A stretch of DNA of 64,000 bases from positions 1 through 64,000 of the forward strand of contig NZ_FOGH01000012.1 in the NCBI RefSeq assembly GCF_900111165.1. The letters are read 5' to 3'. Both the position numbers and the translations under genes were made by a program. The notes beneath the pieces are model-generated. The model searched no databases. It was not told the origin of the DNA and saw nothing but the letters and a program-made list of their open reading frames with translations. The DNA comes from Nitrosomonas sp. Nm51 (GTDB taxonomy: Bacteria > Pseudomonadota > Gammaproteobacteria > Burkholderiales > Nitrosomonadaceae). This document shows positions 1 to 9,301 of the stretch, piece by piece. The first letter of the stretch is position 1; the number at the start of each line of letters is the position of its first letter.

Positions 1-130
1 ACCGGTTGCCATTCCTGGTGTTGCCGCTGCCTTTCTTTTTACCGTTGGATAGATGCGCACTACCGACACAACGACAGTACGAAACATAATTGCCGGCGCC
101 GGCAAACCGTGCGATGTCGCCGGTCTCAAG
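1..130 (-). pseudogene. IS110-family transposase fragment
   Basis: The minus strand of this stretch is open and reads as the C-terminal half of an IS110/IS116/IS902-type transposase. Recognisable pieces are TGDIARFAGAGNYVSYCRCV and the run SNGKKKGSGNTRNGNR, which match the conserved block of the transposase_20 region. The N-terminal DEDD catalytic part is not present upstream: a TAG stop and the copper-ATPase remnant lie directly before it, so this is a broken element entering from the left edge. No inverted repeat or target duplication can be judged, because the rest lies outside the window. Confidence 0.75.
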
Positions 131-822
131 CTAGATACGCCATGCTGGTGCCAAGCGCAACCAGTATTCCATATTGGCGCCTCCTCCACGTAGCGCTTGC
201 CAATCCAGAACTGTACCGGTGTGGCGAGTAGTCATTGAAGCCAGCGGGGTAATACATCCAATATCATGGCCGGTAAACATGGTGCCCATCTGCATGGCCA
301 GAGGTAGTGTAAGCACAGCGGAAATCCAGGATAAACGTAATTCGGCGCCGATATGCCGCAGGCTGTCGCGCTTTCTCCTCGGCATAGCCTTTATTGCTGA
401 TTTCACTGCGCCATAACCTGCATTTTCTACCGTGGCGGTCAGTTGATCTGCCGTTGTCAACCTGGTGTGAAATTGACTTTGGCTGTTTCAGTTGCAACAT
501 TATTGACCTGTGCTGTGACACCGGGTAGCGTATTTAATGCTTTTTCGATGTGTCCTGCGCACACTGCACAAGTCATCTTGTGTAATTGCAGCTACAATGT
601 TTACGGGACGATTTGAAAGTCGGCTTTTTCTATGGTCTGGATGAGTGCGTCTGTCCCGATCCACCGGTCATCGTAATGAACACGTGCCTTCTCGCTGGTG
701 AAATTGATAGCTGTCTCCACGCCGGGAAGTTTGTTCAGATTTTTTTCGATACGGGAAGCGCAGGCTGTACAGGCCATGCCGGTTATAGCAAATTCGATTT
801 GCTTGCGCGTGGCTGTGTTCAT
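131..822 (-). pseudogene. copA: Copper-translocating P-type ATPase remnant (multiply frameshifted)
   Basis: The start at 822 opens a heavy-metal-associated domain with the copper motif GMACTACASRIE, which ends at a stop near 601. A second such domain follows in another frame ([20 protein letters not shown], about 565-490). The reading then shifts again into the first membrane-helix region (LSWISAVLTLPLAMQMGTMF) and again before LVALGTSMAYLA near 140. Only the first 230 or so codons of a protein normally about 750 residues long remain; the rest is replaced by the transposase fragment. At least three frame breaks show that it is not functional as read. It lies downstream of a His-rich secreted protein, which may once have belonged to the same metal-handling unit. 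Confidence 0.85.
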
Positions 823-939
823 TATTGCTGGTCAATTTATGCCCAATAAATAGGTAGGTTGTCATGGGCATTGAAATGTGTGCGTCATGCTTATCATATA
901 GTGCATCTGATTTGGAAATCGAGTGTGAACCGATGATTT

Positions 940-1557
940 CTATTGATTGGCTTGTTGTTCCGGTATTATCATACCGTCAATTAGTTGCACATTGTCGCCG
1001 TGGTGCAAGTGAGAAACATCGGGCACACTGATAATTTGCCGACTACCGTCTTGCATCGTGACGCCGACGTGATAATGCTGCTGTACCTGGTGAGCGTGTC
1101 TGCCGGGCGTGTGATCGGTATGCGGATGTGTATCATGTTCACCGATTCTTCGTGCGATGGTTCCGGCAATGATACCGCTGGCCATGGCATTGATTGCATT
1201 ACCTTGGGCGCTATTGATGAAATCAATGATGCCGCAGTTAATGCAGTTTGATCCTGATTGCGGCAGCGGTGATAATGGTGCGGATGGGGCCGCAGGGCGA
1301 TGGACGATACCGGCATCGGTGCTTTTGATGCTGATGCTGTTTCTGGCACCGGAAATTGCTGTGCCTGTACGTTGTATGGACCGGGCAGGCAGGTTTAAAT
1401 TGGGTTTTACGCCGGGTATGGGCACCGGCGCCTGTATAGTGGGTTGCTGTGTTATGGATTCATTGACTTCGCCGGATTGGGCCAGGGTCGTTCCACTTAC
1501 AGAAATGAAAACGGCGGTCAGGACAACTTGAATCGAATTTTTTTTGCCGTATTGCAT
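940..1557 (-). CDS. Secreted His-rich glycine-zipper-like protein
   Basis: A 205-residue protein with a Sec-type signal peptide (hydrophobic VVLTAVFISVSG, cleavage after TLAQ). A low-complexity Pro/Ser region follows, then NCINCG and an Ala/Gly-rich segment (NAINAMASGIIAGTIARRIG) resembling the glycine-zipper 2TM/SlyB domain. Next comes a His-rich stretch (about residues 137-162) and a C-terminal piece like the one that follows glycine zippers (dGSRQIISVPDV, GDNVQLIDG). The start has AAGGA seven bases upstream. An envelope location is likely. Metal binding by the His-rich stretch is an inference, supported only by the copper-ATPase remnant downstream. Confidence 0.7.
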   Translation of the reverse strand: MQYGKKNSIQVVLTAVFISVSGTTLAQSGEVNESITQQPTIQAPVPIPGVKPNLNLPARSIQRTGTAISGARNSISIKSTDAGIVHRPAAPSAPLSPLPQSGSNCINCGIIDFINSAQGNAINAMASGIIAGTIARRIGEHDTHPHTDHTPGRHAHQVQQHYHVGVTMQDGSRQIISVPDVSHLHHGDNVQLIDGMIIPEQQANQ

Positions 1558-1689
1558 ATATTTCCTTATGCTTGATTATGTTTCACATTTGGAGTCTGAA
1601 AAAATTGATTAGTTTCTGCAACGCTGAAGGTTGGCATTCAAAAAATCAGAAAGAGCAATGGCAATATCATGCGGATAGAGTACTAATTG

Positions 1690-2457
1690 TTATACTTTGT
1701 CGTTTTCAGACTTGTCCGACATGGCACTTTTGTCTGTTTGCCGGCTTTTTTTTATCGTATACGCGGCAATGATAATGCCAACCTCATAAAGCAGGCAAAG
1801 CGGAACTGCCAGCATAAATTGGGAAATAACATCGGGCGGGGTGATTATGGCTGCAATGACAAATGATCCGACGATGACATAAGGACGGATTTCTTTTAGT
1901 TTTTCAATCGTGATAAAACCGGTCTTAACGAGAACCATTACGACAACAGGTACTTCAAACGTTATGCCGAATGCCATAAACATGGATAAGACAAAATTGA
2001 GATATTTGTTGATGTCTGTCATTACAGCGACGCCTTCCGGTGCAAAATAAGTAATGAACTCAAACACCAAGGGTAAAGCAGCAAAATAAGCGAACGACAT
2101 GCCTAAAAAGAATAACAGGCTGCCGGCAATAACCAGCGGCAGCGCAAGACGCTTTTCATGTGCGTAAAGGCCGGGAGCAATAAAAGCCCAGACCTGATAC
2201 AGTGTATGTGGCAAAGTAATGACAAAGGCGAGCATCATCGCGACTTTCATTGGTACAAAAAAGGGTGTTGCGACATCGGTGGCGATCATCTGTCCACCCT
2301 GAGGCAACTTTTCTAGCAGTGGTTGCGCCAGCATGGTATACAGTTCCCGGGCATAAAAGGCGCATGGTATAAAACCGATAAGCAGTCCGCCCAGTATGCG
2401 GATCAGCCGGGTGCGCAGTTCAACTAGGTGCGATAAGAGCGAGCCTTCAACAGTCAT
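1690..2457 (-). CDS. tatC: Twin-arginine translocase subunit TatC
   Basis: TatC is the multi-spanning inner-membrane receptor of the Tat system; it binds the twin-arginine signal of folded exported proteins together with TatB. The 255-residue product begins with the family hallmark LLSHLVELRTRLIR, carries FFVPMKVAMMLA and six predicted hydrophobic segments, and ends in a charged tail. Length is normal. It is the last gene of tatA-tatB-tatC, 77 bp after tatB, and is probably co-transcribed with the his genes upstream. Confidence 0.97.
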   Translation of the reverse strand: MTVEGSLLSHLVELRTRLIRILGGLLIGFIPCAFYARELYTMLAQPLLEKLPQGGQMIATDVATPFFVPMKVAMMLAFVITLPHTLYQVWAFIAPGLYAHEKRLALPLVIAGSLLFFLGMSFAYFAALPLVFEFITYFAPEGVAVMTDINKYLNFVLSMFMAFGITFEVPVVVMVLVKTGFITIEKLKEIRPYVIVGSFVIAAIITPPDVISQFMLAVPLCLLYEVGIIIAAYTIKKSRQTDKSAMSDKSENDKV

Positions 2458-2534
2458 GGTTGATTTAACCGCGGGGTATGGAAGATTGAATATGCATGAG
2501 ATAGGCGCGAACCAAAAATATGGACTACGCCAGG

Positions 2535-2930
2535 CTAAGGTGAAGCCTGGTCGTGATCTGATGATTTCTGGCGGGGTTCTGAGGCGGTTGTTTCCGTATC
2601 GGCGCCGGATTTCGAATAGGTATCATCGGAGTGTGGCAGCGCTGCATTTTCCCCTGGTTCGGATCCGGCCATCGATTTGACTTCGTGTATTTCCTTGCGT
2701 ACGGAATCTTCGATTGATTGCACGGTTTCCTGCATGGTGTGATGCATTTGTTTCAGTTCTTCCATGCGCATTTCATTGTGAATATCCGTCCTGACGCTGT
2801 AAACAAACTGCCGGCACCGGCTGATCAAGTGACCCAATGTCCGGGCTACCTGTGGTAGCCGCTCCGGACCTACGACTATCAATGCAATGATTGATATGAT
2901 CAGGATTTCAAAGAAGCTGATATCAAACAT
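2535..2930 (-). CDS. tatB: Sec-independent translocase subunit TatB
   Basis: A 131-residue protein with a single N-terminal membrane helix (FFEILIISIIALIVVGPERL). The GPERLP hinge, where TatB has Glu and TatA usually has Gly-Thr-Lys, is followed by a long amphipathic, charged helix and a disordered acidic tail. TatB forms the receptor complex with TatC. The longer tail and the GPERLP motif separate it from the adjacent tatA. Confidence 0.95.
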   Translation of the reverse strand: MFDISFFEILIISIIALIVVGPERLPQVARTLGHLISRCRQFVYSVRTDIHNEMRMEELKQMHHTMQETVQSIEDSVRKEIHEVKSMAGSEPGENAALPHSDDTYSKSGADTETTASEPRQKSSDHDQASP

Positions 2931-3033
2931 ATTACTGTTGTCAATGTTCGGACATACCTAAATTACCGATGCAGGGCAATATTTCGTACCCCGCATATAA
3001 ATTTCATCGCATCGTCTGACACTGCAATTCGAG

Positions 3034-3363
3034 TTATGTTTTGGACTGCGGGTTTTCTTTGGAAGTGCTGCTTGAGGCCTGATGATGGTTGCTGTCAGAT
3101 TTTTGTTCGTCTGGCTTATTTGCATTCTGAGCTGTTCCCGTACCAAATGCACCCATATCTTTAGGCTCGTCGTCGAATGTCAGGCTGTCATGCTTTGAAG
3201 TCTGGGAAGCATTTTTTTCAGTATCTGTTTCCCTCATGCCCTCTTTAAAACTTTTAATGGCACTGCCGAGATCGCCGCCAAGATTGCGTAGTTTTTTTGT
3301 GCCGAAAACCAGAACAACGATAATTAATACAACAATCCAATGCCAAATACTGAATGTGCCCAT
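3034..3363 (-). CDS. tatA: Sec-independent translocase pore subunit TatA
   Basis: TatA oligomers form the passage for folded proteins. The ATG at 3363 is chosen because the conserved start [13 protein letters not shown] begins there and AGGAGG lies just upstream; an in-frame codon 27 bases earlier would add nine non-conserved residues. The protein has one membrane helix, the [14 protein letters not shown] hinge and amphipathic helix, then a hydrophilic Ser/Asp/Lys-rich tail of about 60 residues. That tail is somewhat long for the family. First gene of tatABC, 29 bp after the HIT gene. Confidence 0.95.
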   Translation of the reverse strand: MGTFSIWHWIVVLIIVVLVFGTKKLRNLGGDLGSAIKSFKEGMRETDTEKNASQTSKHDSLTFDDEPKDMGAFGTGTAQNANKPDEQKSDSNHHQASSSTSKENPQSKT

Positions 3364-3392
3364 TTCTGCCTCCTGTGTTCTATCGAACAATA

Positions 3393-3749
3393 CTAGCTTT
3401 TTTGCATCATGGCGGGCAGACGCTCCTTACTGCCGATAATATGGATATGCAAATGAAATACTTCCTGACCGCCTACCCGGCCAGTATTGATAATTGTGCG
3501 AAAACCATCGATACAACCCTGTTCTTTCGCAAGCGCTGGTGCTAATAATAGCATTTTTCCGAGTATCGCCTGGTGCGTTTTTTCACACACCATGAGTGAT
3601 GCAATATGGATTCTGGGTATAATCAGAAAATGCACCGGTGCTGCCGGATTAATATCATTGAATGCGATAAGATCGTCATCTTCATAAATGATCTGGGCCG
3701 GAATTTCGTTGCGCAGGATTTTGCAGAATATACAGTTGTCATTTTCCAT
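3393..3749 (-). CDS. hinT: HIT-family purine nucleoside phosphoramidase (HinT-like)
   Basis: A 118-residue histidine-triad protein. CIFCKI with its paired cysteines stands near the N terminus, and the active-site triad HLHIHIIG places His at about residues 99, 101 and 103. HinT-type enzymes hydrolyse AMP-lysine and similar adenosine phosphoramidates. It lies six bases after hisE and before tatA, a position conserved in many betaproteobacteria, so it probably shares the his-tat transcript. Confidence 0.93.
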   Translation of the reverse strand: MENDNCIFCKILRNEIPAQIIYEDDDLIAFNDINPAAPVHFLIIPRIHIASLMVCEKTHQAILGKMLLLAPALAKEQGCIDGFRTIINTGRVGGQEVFHLHIHIIGSKERLPAMMQKS

Positions 3750-3755
3750 CGTGTG

Positions 3756-4091
3756 TTATCCTTTATCGCCAACGTTGCGCGCGGCTTTTTCAGTGATGCC
3801 GGAAACACCTTCGCGTCTTTCCAGTTCCTTCAGTACGTCTTCCGGCGTCAATCCATGATACGCCAGCAGGATCAGACAGTGAAACCAGAGGTCCGCCGTT
3901 TCGCGGACAACGTGTTGTGCATCACCATCTTTAGATGCCATTAACGTTTCTGCAGATTCTTCGGCGATTTTTTTAAGTATGTTGTCATGTCCGCTTTGCA
4001 GCAATTTTGCCACATATGAACTGCCAGCATCAGCCTGTTTGCGCATTTCAATAATTTCTGACAAACGGTGCAGTATGGTCGGTTGCATCAT
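3756..4091 (-). CDS. hisE: Phosphoribosyl-ATP pyrophosphatase
   Basis: Second step of histidine synthesis: removes pyrophosphate from phosphoribosyl-ATP. The 111-residue all-helical protein shows the MazG-like metal motif [12 protein letters not shown] followed by [18 protein letters not shown]. HisE and HisI are separate genes here rather than one fused hisIE. The start overlaps the end of hisI (ATGATG over the TGA), implying translational coupling. Confidence 0.96.
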   Translation of the reverse strand: MMQPTILHRLSEIIEMRKQADAGSSYVAKLLQSGHDNILKKIAEESAETLMASKDGDAQHVVRETADLWFHCLILLAYHGLTPEDVLKELERREGVSGITEKAARNVGDKG

Positions 4092-4477
4092 TTTTTATAG
4101 ATCGTGTCCGGGTTTTTAAGAATAGGTGAGGTGGTGACCCAGTGTTTATTGTCGAGTTTTCTGAAAAAACAGTGATGCCTGCCGGTATGGCAGGCAATGC
4201 CGCCCTTCTGTTCTACACGCAACAGCACAACATCGCCGTCGCAATCAAGACGGATGTCCTTTACTTTTTGCGTGTGGCCTGATTCTTCACCTTTATGCCA
4301 GAGTTTTTGGCGGGAACGGGACCAGTAGACAGCTTCACCTTTTTCAACTGTTAATTTCAGTGCCTCGCGGTTCATCCAGGCAACCATTAAGACTGTTCCG
4401 CCTTCGGTTTCCTGCGCAATTACCGGTACCAGCCCGTCATCAGACCAGTTGATTTCACTTAGCCATGTCGAAGTCAT
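4088..4477 (-). CDS. hisI: Phosphoribosyl-AMP cyclohydrolase
   Basis: Third step of histidine synthesis: opens the purine ring of phosphoribosyl-AMP, using zinc. The protein is 129 residues from the ATG at 4477; an upstream in-frame codon at 4531 would add 18 residues without family similarity. Seen in the sequence: [12 protein letters not shown], the [17 protein letters not shown] block, DCDGD and the zinc-binding [13 protein letters not shown]. Overlaps hisE. Confidence 0.95.
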   Translation of the reverse strand: MTSTWLSEINWSDDGLVPVIAQETEGGTVLMVAWMNREALKLTVEKGEAVYWSRSRQKLWHKGEESGHTQKVKDIRLDCDGDVVLLRVEQKGGIACHTGRHHCFFRKLDNKHWVTTSPILKNPDTIYKK

Positions 4478-4605
4478 TATCTCTATACAGCGAAAATAAA
4501 ATGTTTGTGCATCTTCTGGCGCGCAATCCATAAGATATTGTCAGGTCAGGTACAGCGTCACTGCATGGCGTTATCACAGTACGCGCCAGCGGGTGTTTTC
4601 CCTTT

Positions 4606-4648
4606 TCAAGTATTATAGCGCGATTGCAGGGCACCACGGTAGCGCCCT
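4606..4648 (-). promoter_or_regulatory. Possible promoter for hisI-hisE-hinT-tatABC
   Basis: The 314-bp gap between hisF and hisI contains an exact TATAAT on the minus strand (4617 to 4612), about 135 bases upstream of hisI. A small hairpin (CAGGGC at 4626-4631 pairing with GCCCTG at 4643-4648) stands just upstream of it, where the -35 would be, and no good -35 hexamer is visible. It could be a secondary promoter or an attenuation structure. Nothing else was recognised in the gap. Confidence 0.35.
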
Positions 4649-4791
4649 GTGGCTGAGTTTGTCAGCGGCTATGGATGTATTGTGCGCGTTGCGCCTTTAG
4701 GGCAATAGAACGATTTCCTGCAAGGCGTGTCTTGTCATGTACACTGACAGGTTGACTGAACCCGTCAATATCACATGGATAGAGTACCGCA

Positions 4792-5565
4792 TTACAGACG
4801 GACTTCGATACCGTTTTCAGCCATACGCTGTTTGGCCTGATTGATGCTGAATTCGCCATAGTGAAAGATACTGGCGGCCAGCACCGCATCCGCATGGCCG
4901 TTCAGAATGCCGTCAACCAGATGATCCAGATTGCCGACACCGCCGCTGGCAATGACGGGAATGTCGATTGCATCCGAGACTGCACGCGTTAACGCTATGT
5001 CAAAACCATTGCGTGTGCCGTCTCTGTCCATGCTGGTCAGCAAAATTTCTCCGGCACCTAATGATTGCATTTTTTGCGCCCAGTGAATTACTTCAATCCC
5101 CGTTGGTGTCCGGCCTCCATGTGTAAAAACTTCCCAGCGCAGTTCATGATTTTCTGTGTTAACGCGTTTGGCATCAATTGCAACCACAATGCATTGGGCG
5201 CCAAAGTGGCCCGTAGCGTCTGAGACCAGTTGCGGATTGAGAACAGCCGACGTATTGATGCTGACTTTGTCTGCCCCGGCGTTTAGCAGTCTGCGCACGT
5301 CCTCGACTTTACGGACGCCGCCACCGACAGTCAGCGGTATAAAAACCTGTGATGCAACATCTTCAATAATATGCAGAATCAGATCGCGATTGTCCGAACT
5401 GGCGGTAATATCGAGAAACGTTAATTCATCTGCGCCCTGCTCATCATAGCGGCGTGCGATTTCAACCGGGTCGCCTGCGTCACGTAATTCGACAAAGTTA
5501 ACGCCTTTTACGACGCGCCCGTTCGTTACATCGAGGCAGGGAATAATGCGTTTGGCTAGGCCCAT
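4792..5565 (-). CDS. hisF: Imidazole glycerol phosphate synthase, cyclase subunit
   Basis: HisF uses ammonia channelled from HisH to make imidazole glycerol phosphate and AICAR. The 257-residue (beta/alpha)8 barrel has the catalytic Asp in RIIPCLDV (about residue 12) and the second Asp in VVAIDAKRV. The phosphate-binding loops [12 protein letters not shown] and [12 protein letters not shown] are present. Length and start are normal. Separated from hisI by 314 bp, unusually far for this operon. Confidence 0.97.
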   Translation of the reverse strand: MGLAKRIIPCLDVTNGRVVKGVNFVELRDAGDPVEIARRYDEQGADELTFLDITASSDNRDLILHIIEDVASQVFIPLTVGGGVRKVEDVRRLLNAGADKVSINTSAVLNPQLVSDATGHFGAQCIVVAIDAKRVNTENHELRWEVFTHGGRTPTGIEVIHWAQKMQSLGAGEILLTSMDRDGTRNGFDIALTRAVSDAIDIPVIASGGVGNLDHLVDGILNGHADAVLAASIFHYGEFSINQAKQRMAENGIEVRL

Positions 5566-5631
5566 GTATTTAACCGCCTGAAGTGAAAAAAATGGGAAAG
5601 TACATGCCTACGAATAAGAAACGCGGTCTCA

Positions 5632-6384
5632 TTAAAAACCGGCGTTATTATGTAGTTCGTCAGCCAGTGTTTGCGCTGCTTTAAAATCCAGTGTGCCTTC
5701 ATAGATTGCGCGCCCCGTAATTGCGCCCATGACACCTTCGGTTTCAATCGAACACAATGTCCGCACATCTTCCAGATCAGTAATACCGCCGCTGGCGATG
5801 ACAGGAATGGTCAGCTTGCTGGCAAGATCGACAGTCGCTTTGATATTAACGCCATTGAGCATGCCGTCCCGTCCGATGTCGGTGTAGATAATGGCTTCAA
5901 CGCCGTAATCTTCAAATTTTAAGGCCAGATCAATTACATCATGACCGGTTACTTTGGACCATCCATCAACAGCCACTTTTCCATCTTTCGCGTCAAGCCC
6001 AACCAGAATATGACCTGGAAACGCATTACAGGCATCATGCAAAAAGCCGGGAATCTTTACAGCTGCCGTACCGATGATGATATAGCTTACCCCTTCGTCA
6101 AGATAGCTTTCGATTGTATCCAGATCGCGTATCCCGCCACCCAGCTGAATCGGGATTTGATTGTCAATAGCCTGTACGATTTCGCGAATAGCACTTTTGT
6201 TTTTAGGTTTGCCGGCAAACGCGCCGTTCAAATCGACCAGGTGCAACCGCCGTGCGCCCTGATCCAGCCAGTGTGCCGCCATTTCTCCCGGATTTTCCGA
6301 AAAGACAGTAGCGTCTTCCATGACGCCTTGCTTCAGACGAACGCAGTGTCCATCCTTGAGATCGATTGCAGGAATTATCAACAT
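5632..6384 (-). CDS. hisA: ProFAR isomerase (HisA)
   Basis: Isomerises ProFAR to PRFAR, the step before HisF/HisH. The 250-residue (beta/alpha)8 barrel resembles HisF. Catalytic Asp8 lies in [11 protein letters not shown] and the second Asp in [13 protein letters not shown]. Phosphate loops [12 protein letters not shown] and [13 protein letters not shown] are intact. It is followed by hisF after 66 bp. Confidence 0.97.
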   Translation of the reverse strand: MLIIPAIDLKDGHCVRLKQGVMEDATVFSENPGEMAAHWLDQGARRLHLVDLNGAFAGKPKNKSAIREIVQAIDNQIPIQLGGGIRDLDTIESYLDEGVSYIIIGTAAVKIPGFLHDACNAFPGHILVGLDAKDGKVAVDGWSKVTGHDVIDLALKFEDYGVEAIIYTDIGRDGMLNGVNIKATVDLASKLTIPVIASGGITDLEDVRTLCSIETEGVMGAITGRAIYEGTLDFKAAQTLADELHNNAGF

Positions 6385-6409
6385 ACCAAATTCAGTCAGA
6401 GTTGAGTTG

Positions 6410-6598
6410 TTAAATCGAATTAGGAGCCGCGAATAAATAAGTGTGACAATCGGACGCGTCTGGCGGGATGCAATGCAAGGCGGGAGGATCAGTCATAGCA
6501 CAAGCCATGGCGACGGCGAACAACGCCGCAGTGTACCCGCCAGATGCGATCCAGGTGTTACAGTTATTTATGAACGACTCCTTAGTCTGTGCCAGCAT
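6410..6598 (-). other. hisA-hisH spacer with a possible 62-codon ORF
   Basis: The 232 bp between hisH and hisA holds one short minus-strand frame (62 codons) with a weakly hydrophobic middle (YTAALFAVAMACAM). No ribosome-binding site stands before its ATG and I recognise no family. It may be chance. No terminator-like hairpin is obvious, so hisH and hisA are probably still one transcript. Confidence 0.2.
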
Positions 6599-6616
6599 GA
6601 GCGAATGCGCGAGGTC

Positions 6617-7261
6617 TTAGATGTCGGGCGACCATCTCGAAAAGTTGCGCAGCAGCGTTAATCCCGCGTGATCGCTCTTTTCAGGATGGAACTGTACCGC
6701 GAAAATGTTATCTTTGGCAACCGCACAGGTGAACGCGAAAGGGTAGCGGCTTTGTGCGGCGATAATGGCGGTATCCGGTGTTTCTACATAATAGCTGTGG
6801 ACAAAATAAAACCGTGCGTTGTCGGCGATACCCTTCCAGAGGGGGTGAACATGCGTGTGGAATACCTGATTCCAACCCATGTGCGGTACTTTAAGTTTCT
6901 GTCCGTCCGGCATTGTCATGGCTTCTGCCGGAAAATGCACGACTTTTCCGGGAAGAATATGCAGTCCCTCGACATGACCTTCTTCGCTTTCTTCAAACAG
7001 CATTTGCAGGCCAATGCAAATGCCGAGAAACGGTTTATTTCGTGCCGCCTTTACGACTGCATCATGCAGTCCGTGTGTGTTCAGTGCGTGCATGCAATTT
7101 GGCATCGCGCCCTGTCCTGGTACCACAACCCGTTCAGCCTGGCTGACGATAAACGGATCGCTTGTTACGGTAACAGCGGCATCGGGTGCGACATGTTCGA
7201 GCGCTTTATGGACGGAACGCAGGTTCCCCATGCCATAATCAACTACTGCTATATCGGTCAT
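6617..7261 (-). CDS. hisH: Imidazole glycerol phosphate synthase, glutaminase subunit
   Basis: A class I glutamine amidotransferase that supplies ammonia to HisF. In the 214-residue protein the nucleophile is Cys82 in FLGICIGLQMLF, and the His192/Glu194 pair is in VQFHPEKS. The oxyanion region PGQGAMPNC is present. The two IGP synthase subunit genes are separated by hisA, the usual proteobacterial order. Confidence 0.97.
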   Translation of the reverse strand: MTDIAVVDYGMGNLRSVHKALEHVAPDAAVTVTSDPFIVSQAERVVVPGQGAMPNCMHALNTHGLHDAVVKAARNKPFLGICIGLQMLFEESEEGHVEGLHILPGKVVHFPAEAMTMPDGQKLKVPHMGWNQVFHTHVHPLWKGIADNARFYFVHSYYVETPDTAIIAAQSRYPFAFTCAVAKDNIFAVQFHPEKSDHAGLTLLRNFSRWSPDI

Positions 7262-7290
7262 TTCTGGAAAAAGAGGTGGGTGAGATCAGC

Positions 7291-7878
7291 TTATAGCATG
7301 CCTTTGGTTGATGGGATGACGTCTGCGGCTTTCTGGTCATATTCAAGCGCCATGCGCAGCGCACGGCCGAATGCTTTGAAGATGGTTTCGGCCTGATGAT
7401 GCGCGTTTTTTCCGGTTAGATTATCGATGTGCAAGGTAACCAGCGCATGGTTGACGAACCCTTGAAAAAACTCACTGATCAGGTCAACATCAAAATCGCC
7501 GATGCGGGCGCGTACGAATTCGGCGTTCAGTGTCAGGCCGGGACGCCCGGACAAATCAATGACTACACGCGATAACGCCTCATCAAGCGGTACATAGGCG
7601 TGGCCATAGCGACGGATGCCTTTTTTGTCGCCGAGTGCTTTGGTGAAAGCCTGGCCAAGCGTGATGCCGATGTCTTCCACGGTGTGATGCGCGTCAATAT
7701 GCAGATCGCCTTTGGCTGTAATGTCAATATCCAGCATGCCGTGGCGCGCGATCTGGTCGAGCATGTGTTCAAGAAAAGGTATGCCTGTATTCATGGCGGC
7801 GCTGCCTTTGCCGTCCAGATTCAGGCTGACCGTAATCTGAGTTTCCAGTGTGTTACGTGTGACTTGGGCCTGACGCAT
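7291..7878 (-). CDS. hisB: Imidazoleglycerol-phosphate dehydratase
   Basis: A 195-residue monofunctional dehydratase (no N-terminal phosphatase as in the enteric fusion). It needs two Mn ions, bound by the repeated motifs [11 protein letters not shown] and [17 protein letters not shown], both intact; [13 protein letters not shown] and DLSGRPGL are also present. Histidinol phosphatase must be encoded elsewhere. Lies 50 bp after hisC. Confidence 0.97.
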   Translation of the reverse strand: MRQAQVTRNTLETQITVSLNLDGKGSAAMNTGIPFLEHMLDQIARHGMLDIDITAKGDLHIDAHHTVEDIGITLGQAFTKALGDKKGIRRYGHAYVPLDEALSRVVIDLSGRPGLTLNAEFVRARIGDFDVDLISEFFQGFVNHALVTLHIDNLTGKNAHHQAETIFKAFGRALRMALEYDQKAADVIPSTKGML

Positions 7879-7928
7879 AGATCGATAAGGCTTTTAAGGC
7901 GGGTGGCGCGGACTGGCTGAATCTGAGT

Positions 7929-9008
7929 TTATTCACTTAATAACGTTTCTAATGCCGTAACAAATTGTGTGTTTTCCTCTGCTGTGCCAATTGTGACACG
8001 CAGGCAATTATCCAACAAGGCGTGCGTGCGATCAAGATTTTTAATTAAAATACCTCGCTGTTTAAGTTTCCGGAAGATGCCGGTCGCATTATCTACGCGG
8101 AACAGGATGAAATTGGCATCGGAAGGAAATACCTCAAGTGTTTTCAGCGTGGTCAGTCGGGCAAACATTCTGGCGCGTTCGGTTTTGATCTGTTCAGCCT
8201 GATCCAGCAGTACATCCATGTGACACAGTACACTTTGTGTCACGCATTGCGTCAGCACACTGACATTATACGGCAGGCGCAGTTTTTCAAATTCGGTCAA
8301 CCAGGCCGGACGGCCGATGAGCAGACCCAGCCGCAATCCCGCCAGCCCAAGCTTGGACAGCGTGCGCATCAGCAGCAGATTGGGATAATCAGTCAGTTTG
8401 TCCATAACGCTGGCGCCGGCAAATGCATGATACGCTTCATCGATGACTACAATTCCGGGTGTGGCCTCAATGATTTTCAGAATAGCTTGCTCGTCAAATA
8501 AATTGCCGGTTGGATTGTTGGGGTATGCGAGAAAAATGACGGCGGGTTGATGGCGTGCGATGGCGTCCAGCGTGGCGTCGAGGTCAAGTGCAAAATCCGC
8601 AGTCAATGGCACGCCGGTGTACTGCATATTGGCAAATGTCGCAATCATACGGAACATGACAAACGCGGGCTCGACACTCAACACAATGGCGCCGGGCCGG
8701 GCCGCCGCCATGGCGATAATCTGGATGATTTCATCGGAGCCGTTCCCAAGCATGACATCCATTTGATCCGGAATCGTCAGTGCCTCGCGCAGCGCCGCTT
8801 TCAAATCGGCCGCGTTCGGGTCGGGGTAGCGGTTGATCGGCGCGCCGGCTGCAAGGCTTGAAATTTCATTTTGTAAAGCCTGCGGTAATGCGTACGGATT
8901 TTCCATGGCATCGAGTTTGACCATGCCGGTTGCGGGCGGGACGTGGTAGGCTTTCAGTGCGAGGATTTCAGGGCGGATAATATCAGATGGTTTGTGTGAA
9001 TAAGACAT
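7929..9008 (-). CDS. hisC: Histidinol-phosphate aminotransferase
   Basis: A PLP enzyme converting imidazole-acetol phosphate to histidinol phosphate. The 359-residue protein has [21 protein letters not shown] and the PLP-binding Lys219 in [14 protein letters not shown]. It is the first gene of the remaining his run. The hisG and hisD genes that usually precede it in betaproteobacteria are missing and a restriction-modification locus takes their place, in the opposite direction. Confidence 0.96.
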   Translation of the reverse strand: MSYSHKPSDIIRPEILALKAYHVPPATGMVKLDAMENPYALPQALQNEISSLAAGAPINRYPDPNAADLKAALREALTIPDQMDVMLGNGSDEIIQIIAMAAARPGAIVLSVEPAFVMFRMIATFANMQYTGVPLTADFALDLDATLDAIARHQPAVIFLAYPNNPTGNLFDEQAILKIIEATPGIVVIDEAYHAFAGASVMDKLTDYPNLLLMRTLSKLGLAGLRLGLLIGRPAWLTEFEKLRLPYNVSVLTQCVTQSVLCHMDVLLDQAEQIKTERARMFARLTTLKTLEVFPSDANFILFRVDNATGIFRKLKQRGILIKNLDRTHALLDNCLRVTIGTAEENTQFVTALETLLSE

Positions 9009-9301
9009 CAGAGCTTTTTTTAGTGTGATCTGTGCTTTATGAATGCGGCGTTAAGTTTCGTTTCGCAAGTCAGGAAGGTATTCGATTCTGTCCAGACGTG
9101 CCATGATTCTGTCGATGAACGCCCGGGCTTGACTTGTTTGATATCATCAGCCATTGAAAAAAACACGGCCGCGAGTATGGCGCGTATGCCGAAGGTACTC
9201 CAAAAACAGATTCCTGCTGCTTGCTTTCATTGTTTACATTTTTTGACATCATGAGCGGGAAGTTTAGCATTAGCGGATAAAAAAAACAGGGTATCTGCAC
9301 A
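9009..9301. other. Divergent spacer between hisC and hsdM
   Basis: A 293-bp spacer that should hold both the his-tat and hsd promoters. No convincing -35/-10 pair, direct repeat or attachment site was found by eye. It is the left junction of the restriction-modification insertion, so a his attenuator or leader, if one ever existed, may have been lost here. Confidence 0.4.
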
